Shown here: one piece after another, positions 1-9,526 of the stretch
Layout: every line of letters begins with the position of its first letter
Position numbering within the stretch: the stretch's first letter is position 1
NCBI GenBank assembly: GCA_002356515.1
Contig: AP017605.1
Coordinates: 2,666,001-2,730,000, forward strand
From: Mesorhizobium loti
GTDB taxonomy: Bacteria; Pseudomonadota; Alphaproteobacteria; Rhizobiales; Rhizobiaceae
DNA: 64,000 nt
Reading direction: 5' to 3'
The notes under the pieces: model-generated
The model's input: the letters and a program-made list of their open reading frames with translations, nothing else
The model's database searches: none
What the model was told of the DNA's origin: nothing
Translations under genes and position numbers: made by a program

Positions 1-45
1 GCGCATCGAAGGCGTCGGGGCCGTCGCCAATGGTACTTGTTCCAT
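1..45 (-). CDS. Possible 5' end of a gene running off the left edge
   Basis: On the minus strand an ATG at base 45 is preceded by GGAG with a five-base spacer, a good ribosome binding site, and the frame stays open to base 1 (reads MEQVPLATAPTPSMR). It lies 261 bases downstream of the kinase-flippase gene in the same direction, so it could be a later member of the polysaccharide operon. Fifteen residues are too few to identify a family. Bases 46-306 show no other convincing gene. The call rests only on the start context. Confidence 0.3.
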   Translation of the reverse strand, partial: MEQVPLATAPTPSMR

Positions 46-306
46 GGATGCTCCGCAGCTTGCCACAACACCGTGAGGCACGTCCGAAGCTCATGCATCC
101 TTCAAATGACGGACACAGCCCTCAATATATGGAGGCCCTGCCGGCGGAGCGCAGGAGTAGGAGGCGGGTGAACGTCGACGCTTCCGACGCACGCCTTCAT
201 CTCGGCGATGCCTGGGCCTACTTGCCGCAATGCCGATCAAAAATGCATCCGGCGCTCGTTCAAGTCGGGGCCATCATGAGCACCGGCACCGACGCATGGA
301 GTACCG

Positions 307-2475
307 TCATTTGCTCGCCCTCAAGAACCAATTCCATTGATGGGCATCGATCGCGCTCGGCCTGATCGACAGCAGTGCAAAAACCAAGCCTGGCATGATT
401 TTCAGGCGCTTGCCGATATAGACAGCCATGGCAACGCTCCAGATGCTCAGGGCTAGCGCGACACCCACGGCGGCGCCAATCGGGCCGTAAATCGCGACGC
501 CCGCTGCACAGGCTATGATATTGGCCACAGCACCGGCAATCATGGTCGTTGCGGCGGCCCATTCGTTTCCAGTCATGGTCAGGAGATTCTGCTGAGGCCC
601 ACACAGCGCGACAAACACGTATCCCAAGATGAGAACCCGCGCGATCGGCGCGCCCGCGGCGTAACCCTCACCGAAGAACCTCAAGAACGGCTCGGCGATC
701 ACCATCATTGGGATGGCGACAACGACGGCGCCGCCAGCAGAAAGCAAGGTAGCCCGCGCGAACAGCTGCTGAAGTCCGTTGCGATCGCCTCTGGCATACA
801 GATCGGCAGCCGTTGGCGAAAACATGGTGGCGACGGCAATGCGGGAGAGCCCCACAAGCATCGCTATATTCAACGCCAAGGCGAAAATACCAGCTTCACG
901 GATATGGTCTGTCCAGCCCAAAACCAGCACGCCTGCTCGGCTGACGAAAACATCGAGCCCGGTGATGAGCATGAGTGGGGGGACTGCAAACCACCACTCT
1001 CTCGATGCATAAGTGGGCTTAGCCTGCCGCAGGCCGGGTGGTTCAAACTTCCTGGCGGTGATGAACACCAGCCCAACCGTGAAGGCGGAACTTACCACCA
1101 CGGCGAGGGTCACGGATGGCGCGTCCACCGTTCGCAATCCGGACTTGGCCAGCAGTGCCACCAGCACGAGCAGGAGCCCGTCTCGTACGATGCGCTCCGG
1201 CAACAGCGCAGAGACAACGCCACCGAACGCACGCACCAGCGTGGCTCCGAGAGCATAAGCGGTAATCAAGGGCACGGCCACCATACCGAGCATGATGCTT
1301 GTCTCAAGCCCACTTTGCTTGTGGTCTGAAAAAAGCAGCACGGAGGCAGCGCCGATCATCCCGAACAACGTCGCCGCAATCAGCGATCTTTGCAGGGCAA
1401 ATCTTATCACCCCCCGCGCCAGATCAAGCCTGCCGTTGGCTCTGTAGGCAGGGACAAAACGCAACAATGATACGTTGAAGCCAAGCGTTGCCAGATAGGC
1501 GAGCACGGAGGTCCATGCCAGAACGTAGGAATAGATGCCGTAGTTGCGTGGCCCGATGAGGCGTGCAATTGCCAACTGCGCAAGACTGGTCAGCCCAGCG
1601 CCTCCAATATAGATCAACAGAGCGAAGATGCTCGCCCAGGCGAGTCGCGAACCCATGTCCTTGTTCCGCGGTGGCGCCGTTGCCGAAGCAGGAACGCCGA
1701 TGGGAAGATTCGGGAACTCCCTTTGTTTTTCGGCGGCCGGCCTATCTGTGCGTAACAATGCGGAAATTATTTGCTTCTCGACATAACAAATACTTTTGAA
1801 GGTCGATTGACGGTCAACGTTGTCGACGGAAATGATTTCCCGACCCGAAGTCGTCAGGAGATCATTTATCGATTCAAAAACACCAATAGAGCGCATATTC
1901 ACGCTCAAGTCGGCCTCGAAAATTCGTTCTGCCGGCGGCTCGCGCTCGATACGCTGTCGGAGCCGAGTCTCCACAACCGCGGCTGGCACCACCAGCCTGA
2001 CGATGAGATCGGCCGGCGGCGCGAGGCTGAGCGCCTTTTCGAGCGCTCCGAGTTCGGTGCCCCCATTGAACATCGCCAGCGATCCAATCGCTTGAACATA
2101 CCCTTGATCGAATATGACAATTTCCGGCGATTGCTCAGCGGCATTCCAGCAACGCGAAAGGTGCAAGATATATCGCCAGATACGCGCACGCCAGATTCGT
2201 TTCTTTGGTGGTATCAACCTCACCATCGAGAACGAATTGGAAATTTCGTCCAGTCGCCCTGTCGAGGAAAGCAATATTCTTGCGGTCGAAAATATTGCCG
2301 ACACGATTCTTGAGACGAACAGCAGGATTCCAAGATCGAAGCTCCCGGCCCTGGTGCTGGGTCTATAGCTGAGAGCGACCCTGGCGTTATAGCCTTTCCC
2401 GCGCAACTGCTTGGCGAGTGCATGCGCAAACGTTGTTTTGCCCGATCCAGGCGGTCCGAAAAATTCAATGATCAT
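307..2475 (-). CDS. P-loop kinase domain fused to Wzx-type polysaccharide flippase
   Basis: This 722-residue protein joins two activities. Residues 1 to about 230 resemble small nucleoside/nucleotide kinases: a Walker A loop GPPGSGKTT at residues 7-15, a central FDQGY segment like the DR/DQ motif of thymidylate-kinase-type enzymes, and an arginine-rich lid-like stretch. From about residue 272 the protein becomes a polytopic membrane protein with roughly 12 hydrophobic segments, typical of Wzx/MATE-like flippases that move undecaprenyl-linked oligosaccharide across the inner membrane. It is the last complete gene of the operon, 76 bases after the Wzz-like gene. A flippase alone is usually 420-500 residues, so the extra length equals the kinase domain and the reading frame is uninterrupted between them. 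The kinase substrate is unknown; a sugar, lipid or nucleotide precursor would be an inference. Confidence 0.85.
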   Translation of the reverse strand: MIIEFFGPPGSGKTTFAHALAKQLRGKGYNARVALSYRPSTRAGSFDLGILLFVSRIVSAIFSTARILLSSTGRLDEISNSFSMVRLIPPKKRIWRARIWRYILHLSRCWNAAEQSPEIVIFDQGYVQAIGSLAMFNGGTELGALEKALSLAPPADLIVRLVVPAAVVETRLRQRIEREPPAERIFEADLSVNMRSIGVFESINDLLTTSGREIISVDNVDRQSTFKSICYVEKQIISALLRTDRPAAEKQREFPNLPIGVPASATAPPRNKDMGSRLAWASIFALLIYIGGAGLTSLAQLAIARLIGPRNYGIYSYVLAWTSVLAYLATLGFNVSLLRFVPAYRANGRLDLARGVIRFALQRSLIAATLFGMIGAASVLLFSDHKQSGLETSIMLGMVAVPLITAYALGATLVRAFGGVVSALLPERIVRDGLLLVLVALLAKSGLRTVDAPSVTLAVVVSSAFTVGLVFITARKFEPPGLRQAKPTYASREWWFAVPPLMLITGLDVFVSRAGVLVLGWTDHIREAGIFALALNIAMLVGLSRIAVATMFSPTAADLYARGDRNGLQQLFARATLLSAGGAVVVAIPMMVIAEPFLRFFGEGYAAGAPIARVLILGYVFVALCGPQQNLLTMTGNEWAAATTMIAGAVANIIACAAGVAIYGPIGAAVGVALALSIWSVAMAVYIGKRLKIMPGLVFALLSIRPSAIDAHQWNWFLRASK

Positions 2476-2551
2476 TATGGGTCAAGCCCGATTGCGGGAA
2501 CGCACCTGGTCCCTTGCGGCATTGCTTGGAGAGCGGTGATGACGGTCCTCA

Positions 2552-4753
2552 TCAAACCCTCGCCAGCAGGAGATCGGCGCTATCCCCGAGCTGATAGCCG
2601 GCATGCCTCTTGAGATTCACCTGGGTGAGCACACTCCCTACAGGAGCGGTGACGGGTCCGCCGGCCCGCAGCGACTCCAGAACACCACGGGCAATGCTGC
2701 GCCGCGTCCTGGACCAGCGAACGGCAAAAAGCACCGCATCGGCCCAGCGCTTTAGAAGTCTGGTTTCGGGGCCTCCAAGTCCCAGCGGCCCGTTCATGAT
2801 GACGACGTCGTAGACCGAGAGCAGTTCATCAGTAAACTGCGATTTGTCGACAGTGGACAAAAGCGTCAGCAGATCATCCGAAGGTGCTGGAGCGGCCATC
2901 AGATCGATGCCGATTTCCGGCATTCTCGTGATTGCGTCCTTCAGAGTGCAGCGTTCACTTACATAGTCTCCAAAGGAATTGTGAGCCTTGATGGTGCCGA
3001 ATTCGCCACGAAACTCGTTCGTGAGCCGTGCGTCCTTGCGGTCGAGGTCGAGGAAAAGCACCCTTCCTCCCAGTCGTGTTGCCGCCAGCGCCAGGCTCCA
3101 TGCCAACTCCGTCTTGCCATCGTCCTGGATGCTGGACGTTACGAGGATGATATGCGGCGGCTGCCCCCTGCCTTGAGTTGGGGCCGCAGTGACGAGAAGG
3201 GATGTCGCGGCGCGACTGAACGGCGAGTTCTGCTGGCCCAGAACCAGATGCCGCAGCTGTCTGGCATGCAGTCCCGGAACCTTGGGAAGCAGTCCGATGC
3301 ACGGGATCCCAAGCTCGGCTTCGGCTTCAGCCTCGCTGCGCAAGGTTTGATTGAACATGTTGCGGACCAGAACCAAGACCGCCCCCATCAGACCAAACAC
3401 GATCATGCCGGGTGGAATCAGGAAAAACGGTGACAGGGTCTTGGAATTTGACGGCGGCCATGCCGTCGACAGGATCGCTACACCTGGCGAGGGAGCGGCG
3501 ATGCGCCGTATCAAGTCCTGCTGCCGGCCAAGGAGCTCGTTGTAGTGTTGCGTCACGATGGCCACCTGCGGCTCAAGGGCCCGCAACCCGGAAAGCTGGC
3601 TCGCCGTGTCGGCCACGGCCGCGTCGAGCATCCCCTTGCGCTCCTCGAGAGCCGCCACCTGGGCGCGGTAGACGTTTGCCTCGGCCGCAATGCGCGCGAT
3701 GCCCTGTTCCATTTCACGGGTGATCGCGTTGCCCAGATCGCCGTCCGCAGCGGCGCCCTGCTGGCGTGCCACCAGGTCCGTCAACACAGGCGATCCGATC
3801 GCTTCGGCGATGGCCGACACAGGGGCGCCCGCCTTTCGCAGGTCCTCAATATGGTGAAGGCGTGCTTCCGAGGCGGAAAGATTGGCTTTCGACAAGAAAA
3901 TCTGTCGGCCGAGCTCCGCTGTCTCACCGGCTGCGTTGTTGGCCGCGCTTTGATCAACGGCACCATGTGTCAGCCGGTATGTCTCCAGCCGATCGGTCGC
4001 TTCGACCAGATCCTTTTGCACCTGCGGCAGGCTGGCGACCAGCGATTCCAGCTCGAACTGATCCGACGCACGGCGTTTCTCTACGAGATCTTCGATATAG
4101 ACTTGAGCGAATGTGTTCGCGACAAGCGCGGCACGCGCCGGACTGGCATCGGTAAAGCCGATGGTGATGACGCGCGAGCGCAGCTCTTGTCCGACCCTCA
4201 TTCCGTTCCGCAGGGTCTTCAGCGCGGCCGCGTCCGCTTCCGGACTTCCTGCCGCCGGCTTGCCCTGCGTCCAGACCCGGCTCAGCAGATCGCTCAAGAA
4301 CGAGCCTGCGGCGGGCGGGACGGCACTGATGCCGCTTTTTGCGGCAAGGTCGGCCGCCCGCGGTTGGCGAAGAGCCGCCAGAACCCGACGCAGGTGGCCT
4401 TGCGACGAGAGCATCGTCAGATGGTCATCGATGCTCGACTCCAGCGAGTCTTGGGCGGATGCCGTGGCGCCCGAAGTACCGCCGCTCGGGGCGTCGATGA
4501 TGACCTGCGTCGTCGCCTCGAACAGCACCGGGCGAGTAAAGCCCGCGAGGCCGGCCAGAATGCCGCCCAGAAGAGCGACGGCAAGCAAGAGCCATTTTCT
4601 CGTTGCCAAGGTGACGACGAGTTGATGGAGGGGAGACGGCGACTGCACGGGCTCGCGTGACGGCCGGCTCATACGCGAATTGGTGTCGAGCGTTGCGACA
4701 GTCATCTGCTTAGCGCGCGGAAGCCTGGCGCGGCTGGCTATAGAACCTTCCAT
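2552..4753 (-). CDS. Wzz/BY-kinase-like polysaccharide chain-length protein, kinase motifs degenerate
   Basis: The protein has the ExoP/Wzc layout of proteins that control polymer length in exopolysaccharide and capsule export. It has a basic N-terminus, a first membrane segment near residues 54-72, a long periplasmic coiled-coil region, a second membrane segment near 440-462, and a cytoplasmic P-loop domain from about 530. The P-loop reads SSIQDDGKTELA, where SSxPGEGKST is usual. The Walker A' segment is VLFLDLDRKD, and the Walker B-like segment reads VVIMNGPLG with Asn where Asp is normal. The C-terminus lacks the usual tyrosine cluster. Autophosphorylation is therefore doubtful (inference). 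The ATG at 4753 was chosen because AGGGG lies seven bases upstream; an internal Met at residue 17 has no such site. The start follows the AsnB stop by one base, so the genes are probably translationally coupled. Confidence 0.88.
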   Translation of the reverse strand: MEGSIASRARLPRAKQMTVATLDTNSRMSRPSREPVQSPSPLHQLVVTLATRKWLLLAVALLGGILAGLAGFTRPVLFEATTQVIIDAPSGGTSGATASAQDSLESSIDDHLTMLSSQGHLRRVLAALRQPRAADLAAKSGISAVPPAAGSFLSDLLSRVWTQGKPAAGSPEADAAALKTLRNGMRVGQELRSRVITIGFTDASPARAALVANTFAQVYIEDLVEKRRASDQFELESLVASLPQVQKDLVEATDRLETYRLTHGAVDQSAANNAAGETAELGRQIFLSKANLSASEARLHHIEDLRKAGAPVSAIAEAIGSPVLTDLVARQQGAAADGDLGNAITREMEQGIARIAAEANVYRAQVAALEERKGMLDAAVADTASQLSGLRALEPQVAIVTQHYNELLGRQQDLIRRIAAPSPGVAILSTAWPPSNSKTLSPFFLIPPGMIVFGLMGAVLVLVRNMFNQTLRSEAEAEAELGIPCIGLLPKVPGLHARQLRHLVLGQQNSPFSRAATSLLVTAAPTQGRGQPPHIILVTSSIQDDGKTELAWSLALAATRLGGRVLFLDLDRKDARLTNEFRGEFGTIKAHNSFGDYVSERCTLKDAITRMPEIGIDLMAAPAPSDDLLTLLSTVDKSQFTDELLSVYDVVIMNGPLGLGGPETRLLKRWADAVLFAVRWSRTRRSIARGVLESLRAGGPVTAPVGSVLTQVNLKRHAGYQLGDSADLLLARV

Positions 4754-4754
4754 T

Positions 4755-6752
4755 TCAATCCCCTGTCAGTTCAATATCGTAAGAAGGGCGCGTTGCCGGC
4801 GCTGATGGCCGTATGGCTTCGTTGCGCCACGCCTGAAACATCAGCAGCGGCCACAGGTCACGGAAATGATCCTGGTTTCCACGCAGATGATCGCGCCAGC
4901 ATGCGTCGACCCTCGCACAGTCGATGACCCCGTCTCCGGACAGGCGTATCGTGGCGATGATATCCGTCGCCCAGTCGCGCAGGGGTCCCTTCAGCCAGGC
5001 CCCGACCGGAACGTCGAAACCTTGCTTGGGCCGATCAACCAGTGAGCGCGGTACATAACGATCAAGGAGCTGGCGAAGTATCCATTTGCCCTTGCCATTT
5101 CGGACCTTGGCACTGCTCGGCAGGCGCCAGGCGAATTCGACGACGCGATGGTCCAGGATCGGGCATCGTCCCTCGAGGCTGTTGGCCATGGTGGCGCGAT
5201 CGAGCTTCACCAAGATGTCGCCGGGGAGATAGCCGGTCATGTCGTCAAACAGGAGACGCGATAGCAAGTCGTCGAGCTCTGCCGCGCAGGCATTCGATGC
5301 CGGCGGCTTGTGATGAAGAAGGTTGTTGGTCGAAGATTCCGTCAGCCGCTGAAGCAGTTGGTCCTCATTTGCCGCCGCGAACAGGCGGGCGAGCCGGTTC
5401 AACCGGTCACCGCGCAAACCGTGCCGCATATTCGCCGAAAGCGGCAGGCTGCCGAAGATGTCTTTCTGGGAGGCCTGAGCCAGCAATCCAGCCCCCGCCG
5501 CCAACATCCGACGAAATGACGATGGCAACTCATGCTGCCTTCTGAGGCGGGTTGCCAGGAAGTGCCGAGAATAGCCGGCGAAGCACTCGTCGCCGCCATC
5601 ACCCGATAGAGCCACCGTTACGTGTTGCCGGGCGAGGCGCGACACAAGCAGCGTCGGTATCTGCGACTCATCGGCGAACGGCTCGTCCCAGATCCGCGGT
5701 AGTTCCGGAATGACTTCTAGCGCCGCGGTCGGTGAAAGGTGAAGTTCGGTGTGATCGGTGCCCAGATGCCGCGCAACCGCGGCCGCATGAGGAGCCTCAT
5801 CGAACCCGCTCTCACCGAACGCTATGGTGAAGGTGCGAACGGGCTTTTGGGACTGTGCCTGCATCAGGGCGACGACCGTCGAGCTGTCGATCCCGCCCGA
5901 CAGAAAGGCGCCAAGCGGGACATCGGCGATCATGCGTTCGTTGACGGCAAGGCGAAGCAGGCTGTCGAGCTCGGTCGTGAGGTCCTCGTCGCTGCCGGCA
6001 ATCGGATCTCGCTGCGCCTTGCTGGCGACATCGGCCAGCGACCACCAGCGGCGAATGCGATGCGCAAGCGAGCCTGCACCGCGGGCACTGGCGAAATCCG
6101 CCGCTGTCACCGACAGGACTGAACCGGGCGGCAGCTTGAACACGCCCTGCCAGATGCAAAGGTCATCCGGCACCCATCCTTTCGAAAGCATCGTTGCCGC
6201 CGCATCGACGTCGAGTTCCGGGTTGAAGCCCGGGAAGCACGTGATCGCCTTCAACTCCGAGGCGAAGACAAGCGCTTCACGTGTCGAGGCGACATAGAGC
6301 GGCTTCTTGCCCATTCGGTCGCGGGCGAGATGGAGGATCCGGTTCTTCAGATCCCACAAGCCGAAAGCGAACATGCCGGCGAAGCGCTGCAGTGCCGCGT
6401 CGAGGCCCCAGCTCTCGATCGCGCACAGCATGACTTCCGTGTCGCTGGTGCCGCGGAAATGGTGGCCCGCCCCTTCGAGTTCGCGACGCAGATCGCGAAA
6501 ATTGTATATCTCGCCATTGAAGGTGATCACATACCGGCCGCTGGCGGAGTGCATCGGCTGGCGACCTGCCTCCGACAGGTCGACGATGGCCAGACGCCGG
6601 TGGCCGAAGGCGATCCCGGCTTCCCGGTTCATCCAGAACGCCTCGCCATCAGGCCCGCGATGACGAAGGGCCATCGCCATCGGCCCGATCGCCCTGAGAG
6701 CATTCGTATCGGCCGCATCGGGCGCCAAGAGAATTCCGGCGATCCCGCACAT
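4755..6752 (-). CDS. asnB: Asparagine synthetase (glutamine-hydrolysing) family amidotransferase
   Basis: The mature N-terminus begins MCGIAG, giving the Cys2 nucleophile of class II glutamine amidotransferases. The FNGEIYN and GTSDTEV glutaminase motifs follow near residues 78 and 101. The synthetase half has the PP-loop SGGIDSS at 285-291 that binds ATP and forms an acyl-AMP. The length of 665 residues fits the bacterial AsnB family. The family transfers glutamine-derived ammonia to a carboxylate, classically aspartate. In polysaccharide clusters, paralogues are often thought to amidate uronic acids or other acidic groups. Here the gene sits between the Wzy-like and Wzz-like genes, one base from each, so modification of the polymer is more likely than bulk asparagine supply (inference). 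Confidence 0.93.
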   Translation of the reverse strand: MCGIAGILLAPDAADTNALRAIGPMAMALRHRGPDGEAFWMNREAGIAFGHRRLAIVDLSEAGRQPMHSASGRYVITFNGEIYNFRDLRRELEGAGHHFRGTSDTEVMLCAIESWGLDAALQRFAGMFAFGLWDLKNRILHLARDRMGKKPLYVASTREALVFASELKAITCFPGFNPELDVDAAATMLSKGWVPDDLCIWQGVFKLPPGSVLSVTAADFASARGAGSLAHRIRRWWSLADVASKAQRDPIAGSDEDLTTELDSLLRLAVNERMIADVPLGAFLSGGIDSSTVVALMQAQSQKPVRTFTIAFGESGFDEAPHAAAVARHLGTDHTELHLSPTAALEVIPELPRIWDEPFADESQIPTLLVSRLARQHVTVALSGDGGDECFAGYSRHFLATRLRRQHELPSSFRRMLAAGAGLLAQASQKDIFGSLPLSANMRHGLRGDRLNRLARLFAAANEDQLLQRLTESSTNNLLHHKPPASNACAAELDDLLSRLLFDDMTGYLPGDILVKLDRATMANSLEGRCPILDHRVVEFAWRLPSSAKVRNGKGKWILRQLLDRYVPRSLVDRPKQGFDVPVGAWLKGPLRDWATDIIATIRLSGDGVIDCARVDACWRDHLRGNQDHFRDLWPLLMFQAWRNEAIRPSAPATRPSYDIELTGD

Positions 6753-6753
6753 T

Positions 6754-8013
6754 CTAATATCTCCTCTGGCGAACGGTCGCGGGGATCGCCTGCGGCATTC
6801 CAGCGACGAGGCACAGGGTCAGACAGAACCACACGATCGGATGGCGGATGATCAGGTGCGGAGCACTGAAGACAGCGATCGAGGCTACGAGCGCCACGAG
6901 GACGTCCAGTCTCGCACGCCACGCTGACAAGGCGGCCGAGCCAAGGATCCACAGCAGGGCCAGGACTGAAATCAGGCCGCCCTGAGTGTAGAGATCGAGG
7001 ATTGTACTATGGGCTTCGAAAGGCCGCGGCAGAAACTGCTGATTGACGACGGGGGGAGTATCAAGGTGCGGGCCTGGACCGAGACCCAGAGATCCGGATC
7101 CTGCTCCCTTGTTCAATGCCTCCTCCCAGAGGTAGAGGCGAAGTGCCGCGGTTTCCGCGGTCGCTTCCCCGCCCTTGTCCTTGGTGAGGCTCTTGGCGAA
7201 GTCTTCGGCGCTGGCGGCCTCGCTGAGAGCGTAAGGCGCCATTGATATGGCCAACGGAAGGAATCCAACGGCCAACAGCAGGGCAAGTTGCCGTGGAAGG
7301 CTGACCTTGCCGCCGTCGCTTGTCAGCCAGGCCCGGACCCGCAGTCCGAGAAGGATCAGGCAAGCCAGGACAGTCGTATAGAGATAGGTATCGCTCTTTG
7401 TCAGCCTTCCGACATAGAAGGTGAGGATCAGGCTGCACAACCCGAGACATCTTGCCCAAGGATTGCTGGTGGTCGTGGCAAGATGCAGGGCCAAGGGACC
7501 AAGCAGCGCGCAGTAGAGCGCAAGCTGGTTCGGATTGTCGGACCAACCGCAGAAACGGTCCCAGTACCAGGGATCGACGCCAGACTGATGGATCCAGCCG
7601 AAACCAAGCCCTAGCTGAACGACAAAGCCTGCACTCGCGACAGCGATCATCCACCAGGCGATACGGCGTAAACGGAGGGCCGCGTTGGGCTCCGCTGCAG
7701 CCAGACAGGTAACGCAGGCCAACAGCACGTACGCCATCGTGTCATGCAACAACGGATCGAGGAACAGTGTGGTCGTCAGAAAGCCGATGATAAACCCCAC
7801 GCCCAGGGTAAGCGTCAGGATCAGCCAGAAACGTGCAAGCTTGGCCAGGGCCGGCGTAGCCTCAAGCCGGCCGCCTGCAAGGATCCGCGTGATCGACAGC
7901 AATATCCAGAGCGAGAGGAACAGTTCGCTATAGCCGAACGGCAGCCCCGGGATGCTGAGTTGCACCGCGTAGGACATCGCGACACCGAAGGCCAGGAGCG
8001 CATCACGGATCAT
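6754..8013 (-). CDS. O-antigen ligase/polymerase (Wzy-like) membrane protein
   Basis: The 419-residue protein is hydrophobic throughout, with about ten membrane segments and a large hydrophilic loop around residues 270-330 that contains an AHSTILDLYTQGG segment. That loop and motif are typical of the Wzy_C/O-antigen-ligase superfamily, which polymerises lipid-linked repeat units or attaches glycans at the periplasmic face. The gene overlaps the glycosyltransferase upstream by four bases and precedes asnB by one base. Polymerase and ligase members cannot be told apart from sequence alone; with Wzx- and Wzz-like partners in the same operon, a polymerase role is favoured. Confidence 0.85.
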   Translation of the reverse strand: MIRDALLAFGVAMSYAVQLSIPGLPFGYSELFLSLWILLSITRILAGGRLEATPALAKLARFWLILTLTLGVGFIIGFLTTTLFLDPLLHDTMAYVLLACVTCLAAAEPNAALRLRRIAWWMIAVASAGFVVQLGLGFGWIHQSGVDPWYWDRFCGWSDNPNQLALYCALLGPLALHLATTTSNPWARCLGLCSLILTFYVGRLTKSDTYLYTTVLACLILLGLRVRAWLTSDGGKVSLPRQLALLLAVGFLPLAISMAPYALSEAASAEDFAKSLTKDKGGEATAETAALRLYLWEEALNKGAGSGSLGLGPGPHLDTPPVVNQQFLPRPFEAHSTILDLYTQGGLISVLALLWILGSAALSAWRARLDVLVALVASIAVFSAPHLIIRHPIVWFCLTLCLVAGMPQAIPATVRQRRY

Positions 8014-9233
8014 TGCCGCGCCTCACCCAGCCGGGGGTTCCGCGCACCCTCTTCCCTCAAGATCGCGGGCGCTGATCGAGCAAGGCTGCCGCGGTATTTG
8101 CCGTCGAGCACGGTCTTGTATAGGTCGCAATACTGGTCGACGACCCACGACAGCGAAAAGCGCTCACGCACCAGGCCGACGGAACGGCTGCCCATGATCT
8201 TGCCACGGGCGCGATCGGACAGAACATCGACTATTCTGGATGCCAGGCCATCCGCATCGCGCGGCGCGACGAGGTAGCCATTCCAGCCATCTTCAACCAC
8301 GTCATTGCAGCCGGGCATTCTCGAAGCGACGATTGGCAATCCGGACAATCCTGCTTCCAGCAGGACGCGCGGAATACCTTCGCGATACTGCGTTGGAAAC
8401 GCGAACAGATCCGCCATGCCAAGCAGGGCAGGAACGTCCCGCCTTGGCCCCAGGGCTATGACATGAGGAGCATATTGCTCGATATCGGACCTGCTGACCG
8501 CAAACGGACCTTCGGAGTCTTGCGGACCGACAAGCACGAAACGCGCGTTGGGCCTCTTGGAGAGGACGCGGGGAACCGCCTTGATGAGGGTCGGGATCCC
8601 CTTCTGGCGAGTCAGCCGACCGACAAAGATTATGACCTCGGCAGACTGCAGCCCAAGGTCCTCGCGCATCGTGGTGGCCGAAGGGCCACGATACCTTGCG
8701 GTCGAGAATGCATTCGGGTCGATGCCGGAGCTCCGGATCAGCCGCCCCTTGCCGTGGCCCACCAGCCGATAGCGCTCGAAGAAGGCCTGATCGTCGCGAT
8801 TTTGGAACACGGTCGTGGCTGTCCAAAGTGACGCCAGCCACTGAAGGCCGCAAAAGACCGGACGCAGGGCCAGTGCCCGCGGTTCCCGTGACGAGAATGT
8901 CCAGCCAAGCCCATTGATGGTGCGAATGACCGGAACCTGCCCGCGCACGGCCAAAGGGGTCAGGAGGTTGGGCTTGGTGTCGAAACTTTGAACGATGTCG
9001 GGACGCAGTTCGGACATCAATTTGCGGACAGCGTTGACTGCACCCCATTCTCCACCGCCACTGGCAAAGCGGTCGAAAGCAAGCCGGTGATGCGCAATGC
9101 CATGGGGTGAAAAGGCGCCTCCGGCATCGCTCGAGACGGCAGTGACCCGAAAGCCCCTTTCACGCAGCGCCAGAAGGAACGGGATTCTAAGCCGGTGATC
9201 CTCGCCTCCAACGCAAACCAGATGCGGACTCAT
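8010..9233 (-). CDS. Glycosyltransferase family 4 protein
   Basis: This 407-residue GT-B fold protein begins SPHLVCVGGEDHRLRIPF, as seen in GT4 enzymes of polysaccharide loci. Its C-terminal half has the nucleotide-sugar binding signature IIFVGRLTRQKGIPTLIKA and an E-x7-E element in EGIPRVLLEAGLSGLPIVAS. It should transfer a sugar from an NDP-sugar to a lipid-linked acceptor at the cytoplasmic face of the inner membrane. The donor and acceptor cannot be read from the sequence. It is the promoter-proximal gene of the minus-strand polysaccharide operon and overlaps the next gene by four bases. No initiating phosphoglycosyltransferase was found in the window, so the locus is probably incomplete here. 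Confidence 0.9.
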   Translation of the reverse strand: MSPHLVCVGGEDHRLRIPFLLALRERGFRVTAVSSDAGGAFSPHGIAHHRLAFDRFASGGGEWGAVNAVRKLMSELRPDIVQSFDTKPNLLTPLAVRGQVPVIRTINGLGWTFSSREPRALALRPVFCGLQWLASLWTATTVFQNRDDQAFFERYRLVGHGKGRLIRSSGIDPNAFSTARYRGPSATTMREDLGLQSAEVIIFVGRLTRQKGIPTLIKAVPRVLSKRPNARFVLVGPQDSEGPFAVSRSDIEQYAPHVIALGPRRDVPALLGMADLFAFPTQYREGIPRVLLEAGLSGLPIVASRMPGCNDVVEDGWNGYLVAPRDADGLASRIVDVLSDRARGKIMGSRSVGLVRERFSLSWVVDQYCDLYKTVLDGKYRGSLARSAPAILREEGARNPRLGEARQ

Positions 9234-9526
9234 CCCGTCCCTCCTGGATGCCGGCAGTATCCCAATCGCGCAAAACCGCTGGCCCTATCTGTTTCCATGG
9301 CCCGGTTTCATCGCCCCTGCACACACAACACCCAAGTCCACGCTAGGAGCAGGCCTTCGCGCTGTCCTCGTCTGTTTGAATGAAGCAAGGGCTTGGACGA
9401 TGCGGCGATGCAACGACGACTGCCATCGGATCGATGAGTTGACCCGGAACTCATTCGTTCTGACGATGCAAGGGCCAACATGGTCGCGTACGACACTGCG
9501 AAGCCAGTCAGCAAAGCAAGGGGGCT
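9234..9526. promoter_or_regulatory. Divergent intergenic region with a perfect 7-7-7 inverted repeat
   Basis: This 293-base gap separates the divergent glycosyltransferase operon and the A-T-TE gene, so promoters for both must lie here. No clear -35/-10 pair was seen. At 9434-9454 there is a perfect dyad, ATGAGTT, seven bases, AACTCAT, about 73 bases before the A-T-TE start. It has the size of a helix-turn-helix dimer operator. No regulator gene is adjacent. Confidence 0.4.

Noticed and set aside
4755..6752. AsnB gene as a lasso cyclase homologue serving the peptide at 23129
   Set aside because: It has a full N-terminal glutaminase domain with Cys2 and sits inside the polysaccharide operon 16 kb away; lasso cyclases lack a working glutaminase Cys and cluster with their precursor.
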